Shown here: one piece after another, positions 7,758 to 17,769 of the stretch
Layout: each line of letters opens with the position of its first letter
How positions within the stretch are numbered: position 1 is the first letter of the stretch
Assembly: GCA_934293375.1 (NCBI GenBank)
Contig: CAKQYS010000002.1
Coordinates: forward strand, 219,598-283,597
DNA: 64,000 bases
Direction: 5' to 3'
Source of the DNA: an uncultured Lachnospiraceae bacterium
Lineage (GTDB): Bacteria > Bacillota > Clostridia > Lachnospirales > Lachnospiraceae
Translations under genes and position numbers: made by a program
The notes under the pieces: model-generated
Database searches by the model: none
What the model saw: only the letters and a program-made list of their open reading frames with translations
Told to the model about the DNA's origin: nothing

Positions 7758-10411
7758 TGGTGAAGAAAATAATGCAAAAGCTGAATAACAGAGGATCCAG
7801 TTTTGTAATGGTTATCGTTACCATGGCATTCCTTTCCGTGTTAGCGACTTCCGTGTTAGTGGCAGTAGGATTCTCATATCGTTTGAAGTTATATAATATG
7901 AACTCAAAAAATAACTTCTATTATGTTGAACAGGCGTTGGATGAAATTTATGCCGGTGTCGGTAATGTGGCTGTGCAGAATCTGCGGAAGGCATATCAGG
8001 ACACCGTAGAGGTTATGGTATACTATGATACCGGACGAAAAGCATATGTAACAAGAAATGATTCTGATGCCAATAAGATCATGAAAAAGACATTCATTCA
8101 GTATATGAAGAATGATAATTCTTTTTCAATCAATGTAGATCCGGGAACCGGTAAATCTCCAATTCAGGCTTTGATGGAGGATGCCGTTACAAATCCGGAT
8201 ATCCAGTTGGATTTGTCCAATATTGTCGTTGATACTTCTGCCAGTGATGCTGTTACGATCAAGAATGTTACAGTAAAGCGTACTGCAAAGTACAAGAGTG
8301 GCAGCAATAATTCAGATTATATCCAGTCCATTACGACAGATATCTGTGTGGGAGAACCTGCCTACAATGTAAAGTTCTCAAATACAAATTCAGATCACAG
8401 TGAACTGTATGATTTCTCATTAGTGGCAGATGCAGGTATTGAGATTACAGGTGCAACTTCTTCTGTGAATATTTCAGGTAATATATATGGTGCATCTGAT
8501 TTCTACAACAAGAATTATGAAGCAAAGAATGACACTGGTGCTACCATTTTGTCGAATACTTATTCAGGAGCTGCAAGTGATGTATCTTCTTATTTGACAA
8601 GTGAAGCCAGATATCAGGAATGCGATGGTGTCCGTGAAAAGAGTATGTATTCCGGATTATATATCAGTGGCGCAAAGGTGATCTTACAGGCAGCTAAGTG
8701 TATTGTACCGGGATCATTTTCCGTGTTTAATGGAGCGCAGATTGTAGTATCTGCCAAGCAAGAGGGTAAGGTTGTTCCTTCTGATATGTGGGTGGATAAC
8801 ATTGTGTTAGGTGGATATACTCCATCAACAGGTTCAGCGAAAGCAGATATGTATGCAAATGCACATGTATATGATGATTTAGAATTAGACGCTTCAGGAT
8901 CCACATTCAAGATGGAAGGTGCATATTACGGATACAATTATAGTCAGGCAACAGATAAGAGATCATTTAATTCCGTATCAGCATCCAGCTATCAGACAGC
9001 AAGTGGTGATAATAAGGAAGATCATTACAACAGTAGCTCCATCATTTTAAATGGAGAGAAATCTAATCTGGATTTCTCGACATTGGATAAGATGTATATA
9101 GCCGGTCGTGCATATGTAGAAATGTCAAAGAAAGTATCAAAGGGCACTACGACGATCAACAACGGTGAGTCAGATGAAGATGTTGAGACAAAAACATATG
9201 AGTATGATAATACAATCAATGATTATGTAACAGGTGAATCTGTTTCTGTAAAGAGTAACCAGTTAGCTTATATGCCGATCAAGAATTGGATCAAGAAGGA
9301 TACAGATGGTAAGTATTATGCTGAGATTCCAAATACAGCGAAAGAGCCGTATAAGAATTTCTTTGCCGATCTGAAGAAAGTTCCTGTAATCAAGCAGACA
9401 GTGTCCGGTGTGGATTTCTATTTCTTTGACTTTGGATCTGATAAGGATGATCAGGGTAAGACTATCTTTAAGACGGCGGAAGATAAGCAGAAGTTTATTG
9501 AAGGTTACGCTGCATTATTTGCAAAAGATGATAAAGGCAATTATTCAGAACAGTCTGCAAATTATCTGAAAGATATTACAAATTATGATCGTTTTGAAAT
9601 TAAATCTTTGAATCTTCCGACGAGTGATTCACAGACAGAAAGATATATTTATTCTACCGGTGCATTAACAGCAAAAGCAAATACAGCATTTTCGATTACT
9701 GCACCGCAGTCAGCACTTGAGGTATTTGATGACCTGATGCATAATTTCTCCGGCGAAGAGGCCTTCAGTTATCAGACGGCTTCAGCGGAGTTGAATGATG
9801 AATATGGCATGATCAAATATATGCTGACGATTTCAAGTGTAGAAGCTGACAAGAATGAGTATCAGCAGATTAAGGATGCAAATAAGTCAACGACACCATT
9901 TGAGAAGTACTTCAATGTTCCATCCATTACCAATATCTGCCAGACAGGAAAGACACTTCCATCAGGATATCAGGTATGGGTAAGTAATGGAGATGTAGTA
10001 GTTGATAGTGCAAGCGAAAGTGTTCAGGGAATCGTTGTCGCAAAGGGTGATGTAACATTTTCATCTAATGTTAAGACATTCCAGGGATTGGTTGTATCCG
10101 GTAGTAAGATCAAGATTGATCATTCCATGAATTTCTTTGCTGATGCTGAAATTGCAAAGGAAACATTAAGACAGTGCAAGAACCTGACAGGTGATTCAAA
10201 GGCTCAGGCAATTTGGAAGTGTTTTAAGGATTATGATAAGGTTAAGACTGGTACATCAGATAGTGGGGATTCTACAGAGGCTACAACAGAGGATAACGGA
10301 ATCGGTGATGTATTAGACGATGACGATATCACCCCGATCAGCAAGAATGTTGATGAAGTACAGTATACTGATGTGATTGCTTTCAAGAATTGGAAGCGGA
10401 ATGTAGAATAG
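7757..10411 (+). CDS. Large PilX/GspK-like minor pilin lacking Glu5
   Basis: An 884-residue protein starting with leader MVKKIMQKLNNRG and then SSFVMVIVTMAFLSVLATS. This resembles the PilX/GspK N-terminus, in which the Glu5 of other pilins is missing. GspK-type proteins sit at the very tip because the absent Glu5 removes the need to neutralise a preceding subunit. The remainder contains alternating short beta-like, Gly/Ser/Val-rich stretches (about residues 215-300 and 740-800, for example GIVVAKGDVTFSSNVKTF) that resemble the right-handed beta-solenoid segments found in polymer-forming surface proteins. It is much longer than PilX (about 200) or GspK (about 330). Overlap with the preceding gene suggests equimolar production. 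Confidence 0.75.
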   Translation: MVKKIMQKLNNRGSSFVMVIVTMAFLSVLATSVLVAVGFSYRLKLYNMNSKNNFYYVEQALDEIYAGVGNVAVQNLRKAYQDTVEVMVYYDTGRKAYVTRNDSDANKIMKKTFIQYMKNDNSFSINVDPGTGKSPIQALMEDAVTNPDIQLDLSNIVVDTSASDAVTIKNVTVKRTAKYKSGSNNSDYIQSITTDICVGEPAYNVKFSNTNSDHSELYDFSLVADAGIEITGATSSVNISGNIYGASDFYNKNYEAKNDTGATILSNTYSGAASDVSSYLTSEARYQECDGVREKSMYSGLYISGAKVILQAAKCIVPGSFSVFNGAQIVVSAKQEGKVVPSDMWVDNIVLGGYTPSTGSAKADMYANAHVYDDLELDASGSTFKMEGAYYGYNYSQATDKRSFNSVSASSYQTASGDNKEDHYNSSSIILNGEKSNLDFSTLDKMYIAGRAYVEMSKKVSKGTTTINNGESDEDVETKTYEYDNTINDYVTGESVSVKSNQLAYMPIKNWIKKDTDGKYYAEIPNTAKEPYKNFFADLKKVPVIKQTVSGVDFYFFDFGSDKDDQGKTIFKTAEDKQKFIEGYAALFAKDDKGNYSEQSANYLKDITNYDRFEIKSLNLPTSDSQTERYIYSTGALTAKANTAFSITAPQSALEVFDDLMHNFSGEEAFSYQTASAELNDEYGMIKYMLTISSVEADKNEYQQIKDANKSTTPFEKYFNVPSITNICQTGKTLPSGYQVWVSNGDVVVDSASESVQGIVVAKGDVTFSSNVKTFQGLVVSGSKIKIDHSMNFFADAEIAKETLRQCKNLTGDSKAQAIWKCFKDYDKVKTGTSDSGDSTEATTEDNGIGDVLDDDDITPISKNVDEVQYTDVIAFKNWKRNVE

Positions 10412-10422
10412 GCGGTGATTTT

Positions 10423-10959
10423 ATGAAGAAGATAAGAGAAAAGTTTTCTACACTCCGAAAGAACAATCAAGGATATTCAATGGTTGAGTTCATCATCGTA
10501 ATTGCAATTGTCGGAATTATGAGTGCGTTGGGTTTTGTTACGATCAATATTGTATTTTCGGCGAAAGCATCAGCAGCCGGTAATACATTGATCTCTCAGA
10601 TGACATATCTTGAAAGTATGACAAAGGCACAGGATCCAAATCTTGCGATGGAGTTATATTTTGATGATAGCGAGAGCCGGTATTATATCCGCTATGGTAC
10701 TGTGGATGATGCGGGAGTGTTTACGGAGAATACGAGTATAGATAAGGTTTCAGTATCGAATTCGATCAGAATCTTCTATACGCCGACATCCGGAAGCAGA
10801 GCAGAGATTGACAGTTCTACATCCGTTGTCATTCAGTTTAATAAGTCAGATGGATCTGTAAAAATGGGATCCGGTACTTATGAGGTATGTAAGAACAAGA
10901 AGACCACAGGTTACAGTATTGCATTAAATAAAAATACTGGAAGCCACTACATTAAGTGA
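10423..10959 (+). CDS. Prepilin-like minor pilin (GspH/FimT-like)
   Basis: ATG 10423 follows GGCGGTGATTTT just after the previous stop; an upstream in-frame TTG at 10390 overlaps the previous gene and is less likely. The 178-residue product has a basic leader of about 16 residues ending N-Q-G, cleavage site G^YSMVE with Glu5, a hydrophobic helix to about residue 40, and a small head consistent in size with GspH/FimT pseudopilins. Together with the flanking pilin-like genes it probably forms the H-I-J-K-like tip complex that primes fibre assembly. Confidence 0.8.
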   Translation: MKKIREKFSTLRKNNQGYSMVEFIIVIAIVGIMSALGFVTINIVFSAKASAAGNTLISQMTYLESMTKAQDPNLAMELYFDDSESRYYIRYGTVDDAGVFTENTSIDKVSVSNSIRIFYTPTSGSRAEIDSSTSVVIQFNKSDGSVKMGSGTYEVCKNKKTTGYSIALNKNTGSHYIK

Positions 10960-10975
10960 TAAGGAGTGATAGCTG

Positions 10976-11797
10976 GTGAAACAAAAATTAAATAACAAAG
11001 GTTTTACATTTGTTGAATTAGTAGTCGCTGTTGCAATCCTGAGTATCGTAATGGTTTCCGTAGTATCATTCATGGGTACAGTAACAAGTGTGTATTCCAG
11101 AACGCATCACGGGAACGAGGTGCAGGATCAGTCACAAGAAGTGTATGATCAGATCAGCAGTTGTATCATGCAGGCGAATAAAGTAATTCTGTATGGTGCA
11201 CCGGAGAATTCATCTGGATCTTTTGATTCTACGAATAGCTATTATGTTACGAATGATCAAAAGAATGTAATCGGTGTAGATGCATCCGGTAACTTGGTTA
11301 ATTCCAATAAAAAGACAATGGGATTGGTAATTCCCCGGGTTGATACGAGTGGATCAGCGGCGGGAACAACCGGGGTGCAGGTCAGAGCATTTCAGAGTCT
11401 CGAGAGATATGATGATGCTACATCGTCATATGTGTATAAAAGGGTAAAGGTCAAGGCGTTATATTTTGAATACCAGTCAAAGATTGGAGCGGATTATGTA
11501 ACATGTGCTGCTACCTTTGTCATTGGAGACGATGGAAATCTATATCTGAACAGACATTATAGCACAGATACGAATTACGCTACTTATTCTGCAGGGTCTG
11601 GAGAGTATGCAAGACTGGATCTGGGTCAGAGTGATGACAGTATCCTCTGTAAGACAGTGAAGGAAGATGGTTTCCAGATCGTAATAGATGCGAATGGTAA
11701 CAGCATCGGACTTGCGATGGATTTTGATAACAAGAGTATGATTTATGATACACTCGGAATGGTTAAGATCCGTAATAACGCAGTCTTAATGAAGTGA
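10976..11797 (+). CDS. Prepilin-like minor pilin (PilW/GspJ-like)
   Basis: GTG start at 10976 is supported by AAGGAGTGA (from 10961). The leader MKQKLNNKG is followed by G^FTFVELVVAVAILSIVMVSV, with Glu5 and a hydrophobic helix. At 273 residues the size and the helix sequence resemble PilW/GspJ-type minor pilins (PF07963 N-terminal motif). The head is beta-rich with no recognised extra domain. It is the last pilin-like gene before the giant exported protein, 23 bp upstream of it, so the two are probably co-translated parts of one tip or surface complex. Confidence 0.8.
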   Translation: MKQKLNNKGFTFVELVVAVAILSIVMVSVVSFMGTVTSVYSRTHHGNEVQDQSQEVYDQISSCIMQANKVILYGAPENSSGSFDSTNSYYVTNDQKNVIGVDASGNLVNSNKKTMGLVIPRVDTSGSAAGTTGVQVRAFQSLERYDDATSSYVYKRVKVKALYFEYQSKIGADYVTCAATFVIGDDGNLYLNRHYSTDTNYATYSAGSGEYARLDLGQSDDSILCKTVKEDGFQIVIDANGNSIGLAMDFDNKSMIYDTLGMVKIRNNAVLMK

Positions 11798-11820
11798 GTA
11801 TGAGAGAAAGGAGAAGAAAA

Positions 11821-14800
11821 ATGTCAAAGTTTAAGAAGTTAATGATTTTAACATTCACAATGATATTTGCCGTTGCTGTATCAGCTACCATTGTCTCATT
11901 CTCATTTGCCGGAAAGGGTGAAGATGGCAGTAAGCTGAGCATGGCTGATAATGCAGATGCCGGTTCGGCGGCAGGCAGTGGTCTGGCAGATGATACATCG
12001 AATATCGACCATATCATTGAGAAGGCCAATGATGAAAATCTCACATTGGAAGAGAGGCAGTTCCATATTTTACAGATCGTATCAGATGGCAATACCAATA
12101 CGAGCTTGAAGTCTTATGTTGATTCAGATGGTTTCAGACAGCATGTCATCAATGCGAACAAGAGTATTAAGGCAGAAATGCCTAAGACGATCGGTGCTGA
12201 TGCATCCATTGTAATTGATGTTATGACAGTGGCAGATCTTCAGACACTGGTTGCAGCTTCAACAGATTACAGTCGGATCACAATTGCGGATCTGGTTTAT
12301 ATTTCAAATAATCCTGTATCAGGAAAGTCATTTGCATCGGGAAATGATATTCCTGAGGATATTTATAATGTGCTGCATACATATGCGATTGGTGATGATA
12401 AACCATTGATCATTGATTACGCAGGTGCGGCTGCCGATTCTCCGACATCTATGAGAACCTTGGTAACGAATGTACTTGCAGGCAATTATATTAAGTTCAG
12501 ATCATTTGAATGGACAACAGGTGTAACGATGCAGAAGTTCTTGGATCGTTCAGAATCTGTATATATTCCGATTGATCTTTCAGATGAGAAGTATAAGGAT
12601 GGTTATGTTTCCAAGATTGCTGTTGTGTACGATTCTGCAGCACCATCCACAACAATGTATGATGCAATTACCGGTGATAAGAAGACATTCATCGATAACG
12701 CATATTACAAGAAGGGCTATAAGCCGGCGGATATTTCTGTAGAGAAGATTGAATATACGGATGCTGCAAAGATGACAGCAGAGTACTTAAATGGATTTGA
12801 TGCAATTTATCTTGAAAATGGTACTTATGCCAATATGTCATCAGGTACAAGTGATGCATTCAACATTCTTTCAAAGTTATCTTATGCAAAGAAGCATATT
12901 ATTTTCTCAGGGGCGTTGAAGGCAAGCAATACTTCATCTTCTGTAGGTACCGGTACAAATAATGAGACAAACTTCAGTGAGTTGTTGTATTTAGTTGGTA
13001 CATCCGAGGGTATTGCAAGGTATCAGAATATTATGCTGTCAAACTTCACAATGTTTGATACAATGACAGCTGATCCGGCAGGCACACAGGAAGCTGCGAA
13101 TGAAGTAGCAAAGCTGTTAAAGTCCAGTACATACCGTGAGTATGGTAATAATTCAGCTTCCGGTAAGAAGTTTAATGTATTAGAGATTCAGCCGTGTTAT
13201 CCGATTGATACAGAGCTGGCAAAGAAGCAGAATAACTATTATACACAGCCGGATAATGTATATAAGAAGTCGAAGGAAATGACACCGGATGGCAAGGAGT
13301 ATTATGCATTTGAATTGACGATTGAGAAGGTTATGGCATTGACCGGATTAGAGGAAAGTCAGATCAATCTGGTTCAGGTTTCTACAGAAGAACTTCAGGG
13401 TATGAAGACAGCCATCAACGGCAATTATGATCTGATCTATATTGGTGGTAATACTTCAGCTATGACACCGGCAGATGTCTATCGTTTCAATGGCAGCCGG
13501 AAGGTCGGTGAGTTCTCATATAAGGTTTCAGAAGTAAAAGACAAGAACTTATTTCTGCCAAACATTCGTGTAGAAGAATATGCAGTTTATGATTCTACAT
13601 GGAGCAGCAGAGTTGGTGAAGAGGTTACATGGAAAGACGGAAAGACCTATAAGATTGCGAAGCTGACAAGCAATGTCAATATGAAGGGTTATTATGATGG
13701 ATCTAACTATGTGTCAAACAGCACATGGAAGGTTGGAGAGACTGTAAATGGTCATACGGTTGTCCATGATGTATGGGCAGATAATAATACTTTCACATAC
13801 GGATTTAAGGTTGCCGGACATAATCAATATGATCCAAGCTGGAAAGAAGGAGATAAGGTTGTCGGTGATGATGGGGAAACGCATACGGTAAGTAAAAGCT
13901 GGATCCAGTATACAGGAACCCTGACAACAAATGGTGGTTATCCATATTATATTATGTACTCTCATACTGGCAATCCGGTAAGATTGACAGACGGTTCCTA
14001 CGGCAGATCATATGGTGATTATGCTGTAATGGGTGGTAATGATATCTCCTATGACAATATGACAGGTCTGATGGATTATGTGGATGCAGGTATGCCATTG
14101 ATCGTCAGTGATGATGTAACAGATGCATATAAGGCATTGGCAGCAAAGGCTTCTAATGTATATGCAAATGAGAATCTTGACCCGGACTCTAATATGTATA
14201 AATTCTTGGTTTATGCTTTAGAGCAGAAGAATGTAACGAATTACACAGGTGCATCTGAGGTAACATCAGATAATGCGACAACGGAGGCAACAACAACTTC
14301 CGATAATGCATCCAAAGCAGCAGATGATGCAGCAAGTACAACACCTGTCTACACTGTAAATACCAAGTCGAATGTGTTAGCTGACTTTGATAAGGATGAT
14401 GTGATCGCAGTATCAAATCTTTCCAAGAAGTATGGTGATACACTGACATCATATGCAGTAGTATTTAATGATGGCAAGATGATTCCGGATATGGTAAAGG
14501 ATAAGTCTGGTAAATGGGTTGACTATGAGGCTGCTACTCCTGTGGGAGATGTTGCTACAGCATCCGCTTCATTGGTACAGACTCTGTTAAAGAAAACAAA
14601 CAGCAGACCAACCATGAAGCTGTCTAAGATACCAAATGTATATGTTGCAAATTCTCCGTCGTCATATGTGACGGGAAGAGAGTTATCATTTACTTATGAG
14701 TTAGATGCAAATGGTAATGATAAGATTGATTCCTTCCAGGTGATCCTGTACATTGATGATAATTCGAATGGATTATTTACGGATGCAGGTGAGGCTGTGA

Positions 14801-17628
14801 AGAAGTCCACGGTAAAGGTAAGTGGCGGAAAGGCAACCGGTACGCTCAGCTATACGGTATCCGCAGATTTCTACGGTCCGATCAATTGGAAGATCGAGGC
14901 AACAGCAATCGAGAAGCAGGGTACGAAGCAGGTATATGGTGCAGCAATCAATTATTCCGCTGTATCTAAGATTGCAAGAACAACACAGGATAAGCAGCTG
15001 GTAAACATTTTACAGATTATGCCGACAGTTAGTTCGGCAGGATCCAACCAGAGTGAGGCTACCTTGTATTTCTGTCCGGAGTGTCAGCTTGCAAATACAG
15101 ATGCGAACTACAATCCAACATTGGATTCAACAGTAACAGCGAAGGATGGATTTGAGAATTATACACAGGGTATATACCAGAATTACCATTCATGGGCAAC
15201 ACCTGGTCCTCAGAACAGCTTCTTGTTAAGCAGCAAAGTTCCATCTAAGGTGGTAGATTACGCAGCAGTTGATGAAACAACATTGAACAGTATGCATTTT
15301 GGTATCGGTCTGCATCAGCATGAATTTGGTATCTGGAAGTATGATAGTTCAATCCAGTATGATGATTGGGATTCCAATCTTGCAGATACCCTGACAGGTG
15401 AGGATGGCGATTTTGAGTTCAATATCAATATCTTTGACCAGACGAGTATGACGACATACCAGCAGCGTTACTCTAATAATGAGATTGCAAAGCTGCAGAA
15501 GGCATATGAAGCAGTTAAGAATGATGCAACTAAGACGGAAACTGAAATTAAGGAAGCAAAGAAGAAGCTGACAGATGCACAGGCTGTTCTTCGTGAGAGT
15601 GCTGCACATCTGAAAGAGTCTTATGAGAATTATAAGACATTAGCAAATGAAGCAGAGACGGATCTGAGAAATGTATTAACGCATTTTGCATCACAGTATG
15701 TGAAAGATGCGAGTGGTAATTATACAGTTGCGAATTCTGCATTGAGAAAGAAATACGGATTTGAAGATGGTAATGTTAAGGATCCTACAGTATTCCAGAC
15801 AGCATTGGATTCTTCAAAGTACTGGGATATCTATTCAAACAATAGAACAAATTGGAGAGATCATGATTACCAGGGAGAAGATCCTAGTGGTTCATGTACC
15901 AGAAAGGGTCTGATCAAGAGTGCTGCAGATGATAAGCTCTATGTCTTCACAGAAGGCGGTAAGACATATCGTCTGGGTAAGGAATATCAGCTTCTGCATA
16001 TCTATAAGAAGAAGGCTGATGGATCCAACGGTGATGAGGTTCTGTTATCTGCGTATACAGGATCTAAGGGTGATGATGGTTATCCGGATGTTCTGGATTA
16101 TACGAATTACAATTATGAGTATGCAACAGACCAGAGTCAGGTACGTATGACATATTCATTCAATAAGTACTATTATCAGAATTGGGCAGATGCCAATAGC
16201 CGGGCACTGATCATAAAAGAGAAGTATGAGGATAAGATGCGTGCTTCTTATGGTAAGGATTGGATGGAGTACTATGGTATGATTTTACTTGGTGCTGCTG
16301 AGAATTTTGGTAATCAGGATCTGTCACAGGATGTATGTGACGCATTAAAGGTATATGAAAAGGATGGAGGCAATATGCTTCTGTTCCATGATACGATGAC
16401 AAAGACAGATAATGCAGGTGCTTATAAGCTGACCAATACATTGGCAGAGACATTTGGTCTGGATCGTTTTCATTTGCAAGTGGATTCGGAAGATTCCAAT
16501 AAGTATGCATTGAAGTCAGGATATGATCAGAATCGCTACTTTACAACAGTACTGAACAATCTGAATCCGGATAAGTTCTTAAGATCTACGACTTATGATG
16601 GAAACGGAAGTTCGGGTGAGACAGTGAAGAGAACACTGGTTGGTGTAAGTACAGCGTATGTTGGATACTATGCAGGTACTATGAATGGATCACAGGTAGA
16701 TCTGCCATACAGATATGCAAGCTTTAGTTACCAGATTGGTGCATTCTGGGCAAGAGATATCAAGACATATCAGACAAACTTAAAGTCTGGTAATTATGGT
16801 ACGAACAGAGCTTCACAGCTTAATAATGGTATCATTACTTCATATCCGTTTGGAATCAGTAAGGAGTTGAATATTTCTTCTACACATAACCAGTATCTTG
16901 CATTGGATGTAGAGGATAAGGAAGTGATTACATGGTATACGCTTTCAGGTGCAAATAATGTACATGATGGTTCCTCTCTGTATTCAGCAGATCCGGGGGA
17001 TGCAGCAGATAACTACTTCATCTACTCAAAGGGTAATGTAAACTATTGTGGTGCCGGACATTCTAAGGTAACCGGACCATTAACAGATAATAACGATGAG
17101 AGAATGCTGTTCATTAATATTATCTGTAACTCTGCAAGAAAGAGTGCAATTGAGCCGTCCATCGAGATCTATGATCCGGATACAAAGGTAGCGGTTCCGA
17201 ATGCGAAGAATAAGTACATTAAGCAGAATGCGGATGGTGAGCCTTACATTGAGGTGAACAATGAATCAGCAGATGTGAAGTTCGGATTCAAGGCATTGCT
17301 TAATAGTGGTACAGAAGAAACACTGAAGTCTGTAAAGGTCTACTTCCAGTATGAAGGAGAAGATGGTAAGCAGGTAACAGAGGTTGTAGCACAGAATCTT
17401 GTAGATCAGAATAATGCAAAGGTCAAGAGCGATATTGATTATTACTTCAATACAGCTGATAAGACGGCAAAGAAGGTTGGTAATAATATCCAGTTGAAGC
17501 CGGAGTATTTCCAGGGTTATGATGATTATACCTACATTTATATTGAGGTAGAAAGTGAGAATTCCGAAAAACCGGTTGTAGAGAAGATCAGGGTCGATCT
17601 TGTAAGAGATCTCTTTGATCTGACCTAG
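11821..17628 (+). CDS. Giant (1935-residue) exported protein ending the pilus operon, DUF5057-like
   Basis: ATG 11821 is preferred over GTG 11794 because GAAAGGAGAAG precedes it. Residues 3-31 form a basic-plus-hydrophobic export signal or anchor; there is no LPXTG or C-terminal membrane tail. Three segments begin with a related strand: FHILQIVSDG (about 80), FNVLEIQPCYP (about 450) and VNILQIMPTVS (about 1060). At least two continue into IYIGG or ILLGA and later MPLIVSDD or NMLLFHDT patterns. These resemble Rossmann-like class I amidotransferase-type folds without visible catalytic residues. Residues 593-694 carry three W-x-x-G-(E/D)-x-V-type mini repeats, 1084-1090 a CPEC knuckle, and 1220-1280 a coiled coil. 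I recall similar Lachnospiraceae proteins labelled DUF5057, but I cannot confirm this. It is probably a pilus-associated surface protein or adhesin. Confidence 0.7.
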   Translation: MSKFKKLMILTFTMIFAVAVSATIVSFSFAGKGEDGSKLSMADNADAGSAAGSGLADDTSNIDHIIEKANDENLTLEERQFHILQIVSDGNTNTSLKSYVDSDGFRQHVINANKSIKAEMPKTIGADASIVIDVMTVADLQTLVAASTDYSRITIADLVYISNNPVSGKSFASGNDIPEDIYNVLHTYAIGDDKPLIIDYAGAAADSPTSMRTLVTNVLAGNYIKFRSFEWTTGVTMQKFLDRSESVYIPIDLSDEKYKDGYVSKIAVVYDSAAPSTTMYDAITGDKKTFIDNAYYKKGYKPADISVEKIEYTDAAKMTAEYLNGFDAIYLENGTYANMSSGTSDAFNILSKLSYAKKHIIFSGALKASNTSSSVGTGTNNETNFSELLYLVGTSEGIARYQNIMLSNFTMFDTMTADPAGTQEAANEVAKLLKSSTYREYGNNSASGKKFNVLEIQPCYPIDTELAKKQNNYYTQPDNVYKKSKEMTPDGKEYYAFELTIEKVMALTGLEESQINLVQVSTEELQGMKTAINGNYDLIYIGGNTSAMTPADVYRFNGSRKVGEFSYKVSEVKDKNLFLPNIRVEEYAVYDSTWSSRVGEEVTWKDGKTYKIAKLTSNVNMKGYYDGSNYVSNSTWKVGETVNGHTVVHDVWADNNTFTYGFKVAGHNQYDPSWKEGDKVVGDDGETHTVSKSWIQYTGTLTTNGGYPYYIMYSHTGNPVRLTDGSYGRSYGDYAVMGGNDISYDNMTGLMDYVDAGMPLIVSDDVTDAYKALAAKASNVYANENLDPDSNMYKFLVYALEQKNVTNYTGASEVTSDNATTEATTTSDNASKAADDAASTTPVYTVNTKSNVLADFDKDDVIAVSNLSKKYGDTLTSYAVVFNDGKMIPDMVKDKSGKWVDYEAATPVGDVATASASLVQTLLKKTNSRPTMKLSKIPNVYVANSPSSYVTGRELSFTYELDANGNDKIDSFQVILYIDDNSNGLFTDAGEAVKKSTVKVSGGKATGTLSYTVSADFYGPINWKIEATAIEKQGTKQVYGAAINYSAVSKIARTTQDKQLVNILQIMPTVSSAGSNQSEATLYFCPECQLANTDANYNPTLDSTVTAKDGFENYTQGIYQNYHSWATPGPQNSFLLSSKVPSKVVDYAAVDETTLNSMHFGIGLHQHEFGIWKYDSSIQYDDWDSNLADTLTGEDGDFEFNINIFDQTSMTTYQQRYSNNEIAKLQKAYEAVKNDATKTETEIKEAKKKLTDAQAVLRESAAHLKESYENYKTLANEAETDLRNVLTHFASQYVKDASGNYTVANSALRKKYGFEDGNVKDPTVFQTALDSSKYWDIYSNNRTNWRDHDYQGEDPSGSCTRKGLIKSAADDKLYVFTEGGKTYRLGKEYQLLHIYKKKADGSNGDEVLLSAYTGSKGDDGYPDVLDYTNYNYEYATDQSQVRMTYSFNKYYYQNWADANSRALIIKEKYEDKMRASYGKDWMEYYGMILLGAAENFGNQDLSQDVCDALKVYEKDGGNMLLFHDTMTKTDNAGAYKLTNTLAETFGLDRFHLQVDSEDSNKYALKSGYDQNRYFTTVLNNLNPDKFLRSTTYDGNGSSGETVKRTLVGVSTAYVGYYAGTMNGSQVDLPYRYASFSYQIGAFWARDIKTYQTNLKSGNYGTNRASQLNNGIITSYPFGISKELNISSTHNQYLALDVEDKEVITWYTLSGANNVHDGSSLYSADPGDAADNYFIYSKGNVNYCGAGHSKVTGPLTDNNDERMLFINIICNSARKSAIEPSIEIYDPDTKVAVPNAKNKYIKQNADGEPYIEVNNESADVKFGFKALLNSGTEETLKSVKVYFQYEGEDGKQVTEVVAQNLVDQNNAKVKSDIDYYFNTADKTAKKVGNNIQLKPEYFQGYDDYTYIYIEVESENSEKPVVEKIRVDLVRDLFDLT

Positions 17629-17649
17629 ATCTGATTTCAATTACTATCA

Positions 17650-17680
17650 GGGGATAGCCGAAAGGCTATCCCCCTTTTTT
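17650..17680 (+). terminator. Intrinsic terminator of the type IV pilus operon
   Basis: Perfect 10-bp stem GGGGATAGCC/GGCTATCCCC with a GAAA tetraloop, followed by CTTTTTT. It lies 22 bp after the giant gene and closes the pilus operon. Confidence 0.95.
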
Positions 17681-17705
17681 GTGTTCCGGAATATTGTTTT
17701 GTTAG

Positions 17706-17733
17706 TGACCGTTTTCGTGATCTATGTTATAAT
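17706..17733 (+). promoter_or_regulatory. Probable sigma-A promoter for yqeG-aroEK
   Basis: A consensus -10 TATAAT (17728-17733) with the extended TG motif one base upstream, and a weak -35 TGACCG 16 bp further up. It lies directly after the pilus terminator and 36 bp before yqeG. Confidence 0.6.
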
Positions 17734-17769
17734 GGGCATTACAATTGTTCTGCGATAGGAGAGAGGTTT

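Noticed and set aside
12061..17628. Sortase-type (LPXTG) anchoring of the giant protein
   Set aside because: The C-terminus ends VRDLFDLT with no LPXTG, hydrophobic segment or basic tail.
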